Origin: Kiloniellales bacterium
GTDB taxonomy: Bacteria; Pseudomonadota; Alphaproteobacteria; Kiloniellales; JAKSDN01
Length of the DNA stretch: 6,523 nt
Assembly (NCBI GenBank): GCA_022360075.1
Contig: JAKSDN010000999.1
Location: 1-6,523, forward strand
Direction: 5' to 3'
A program made the position numbers and the translations under genes. Shown here one piece after another: positions 6,285 to 6,523 of this stretch. The number at the start of each line of letters is the position of its first letter. The stretch's first letter is position 1. Under the pieces are notes generated by a model that saw only the letters and a program-made list of their open reading frames with translations, was not told the DNA's origin and searched no databases.

Positions 6285-6298
6285 GCCGACGGATGAGG
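6280..6298. repeat. 19-nt near-repeat, copy B (gap between LysR and DUF1989 genes)
   Basis: The segment tttcagccgacggatgagg matches 17 of 19 bases of the segment at 3974-3992. Here it is non-coding, overlaps the edge of the quasi-palindrome at 6264-6284, and ends 84 nt before the DUF1989 ATG. Confidence 0.55.
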
Positions 6299-6312
6299 AA
6301 AGTACGAGCTGT

Positions 6313-6523
6313 TCAGGCTCCGAAGAACTGAGTGCCGATCTTGCTGTCCCGGAAATGGTCGGCCTCTTCGAGAAGCCAGTCTTGGAACGCGGCAACCTTG
6401 GCGGTGCGGGCATGGCTCATTGGGCAGACGAGGTAGTAGCTCTTGTTCTTGAGGGTTGTCCGGTAAGGCGCGACGAGCTGGCCGCCTTCGAGCGTGCGCG
6501 CCGCTGCGATCAGGCTAACCAGC
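6313..6523 (-). CDS. LysR-type transcriptional regulator, GcvA-like (C-terminal 69 residues only)
   Basis: The frame enters from the right edge and stops at TGA 6315-6313. The visible part matches the end of the effector-binding domain of GcvA-like LysR regulators: a Gly-Gly-x-Leu-Val-x-Pro-Tyr segment, then SYYLVCP, then the final helix with KVAAFQDWLLEEA. The DNA-binding N-terminus lies outside the window. It is co-directional with the DUF1989-hydrolase-importer run and 98 nt upstream of it. LysR proteins often control adjacent catabolic genes in response to a pathway metabolite, so it is the natural candidate regulator. LysR genes are more often divergent from their targets; here the order is tandem, so it could instead control something beyond the window. 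Confidence 0.85.
   Translation of the reverse strand, partial: LVSLIAAARTLEGGQLVAPYRTTLKNKSYYLVCPMSHARTAKVAAFQDWLLEEADHFRDSKIGTQFFGA

Noticed and set aside
6221..6312. Guanidine riboswitch or sigma-70 promoter in the gap before the DUF1989 gene
   Set aside because: The 92-nt gap shows no guanidine riboswitch core that I recognise, and no -35/-10 pair with good matches and spacing.
1..6523. CRISPR array, insertion sequence, tRNA/rRNA or phage genes
   Set aside because: No regular direct repeats, transposase or integrase motifs, terminal inverted repeats or RNA gene signatures were seen on either strand.

Overview
The window looks like chromosomal DNA from a GC-rich proteobacterium, most likely an alphaproteobacterium. 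The basis is the GC-rich codon use, the twin-arginine-exported binding protein, the Pot-type importer, the DUF1989 protein and the GcvA-like LysR regulator; the taxon is an inference. Every gene I can support lies on the minus strand, so transcription runs from high to low coordinates. The long plus-strand reading frames are shadows caused by high GC.

Layout in transcription order: (1) the last 69 codons of a LysR-type regulator (6523-6313); (2) a 98-nt gap with a quasi-palindrome and a good ribosome site; (3) a DUF1989 / urea-carboxylase-associated protein (6214-5528); (4) 4 nt later, a metal-dependent amidohydrolase of the ATZ/TRZ type (5523-3976); (5) a 79-nt gap with a strong inverted repeat that covers the next ribosome site; (6) a PotD-like periplasmic binding protein with a Tat signal (3896-2763); (7) a 64-nt gap with a terminator- or attenuator-like hairpin; (8) a PotB-like permease (2698-1826); (9) a PotC-like permease (1829-1044), overlapping its predecessor by 4 nt; (10) a PotA-like ATPase (GTG start at 1047), also overlapping by 4 nt and running off the left edge still open.

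Taken together this reads as a catabolic uptake operon. A Pot-family importer brings in a small, probably cationic, nitrogen-containing compound. A cytoplasmic amidohydrolase and a DUF1989 protein are placed to hydrolyse C-N bonds in it, and the adjacent LysR protein is the obvious candidate regulator. The substrate cannot be read from the sequence. The binding protein has Glu in the W-x-D position of the PotD pocket, which suggests something other than ordinary spermidine or putrescine. DUF1989 proteins are known from guanidine and urea metabolism, so guanidino, ureido or amino-heterocyclic compounds are reasonable candidates.

The least ordinary non-coding features are the hairpin that buries the ribosome site of the binding-protein gene, the terminator-like hairpin just after that gene, and a 19-nt near-repeat placed at a similar distance upstream of the DUF1989 gene and of the binding-protein gene.
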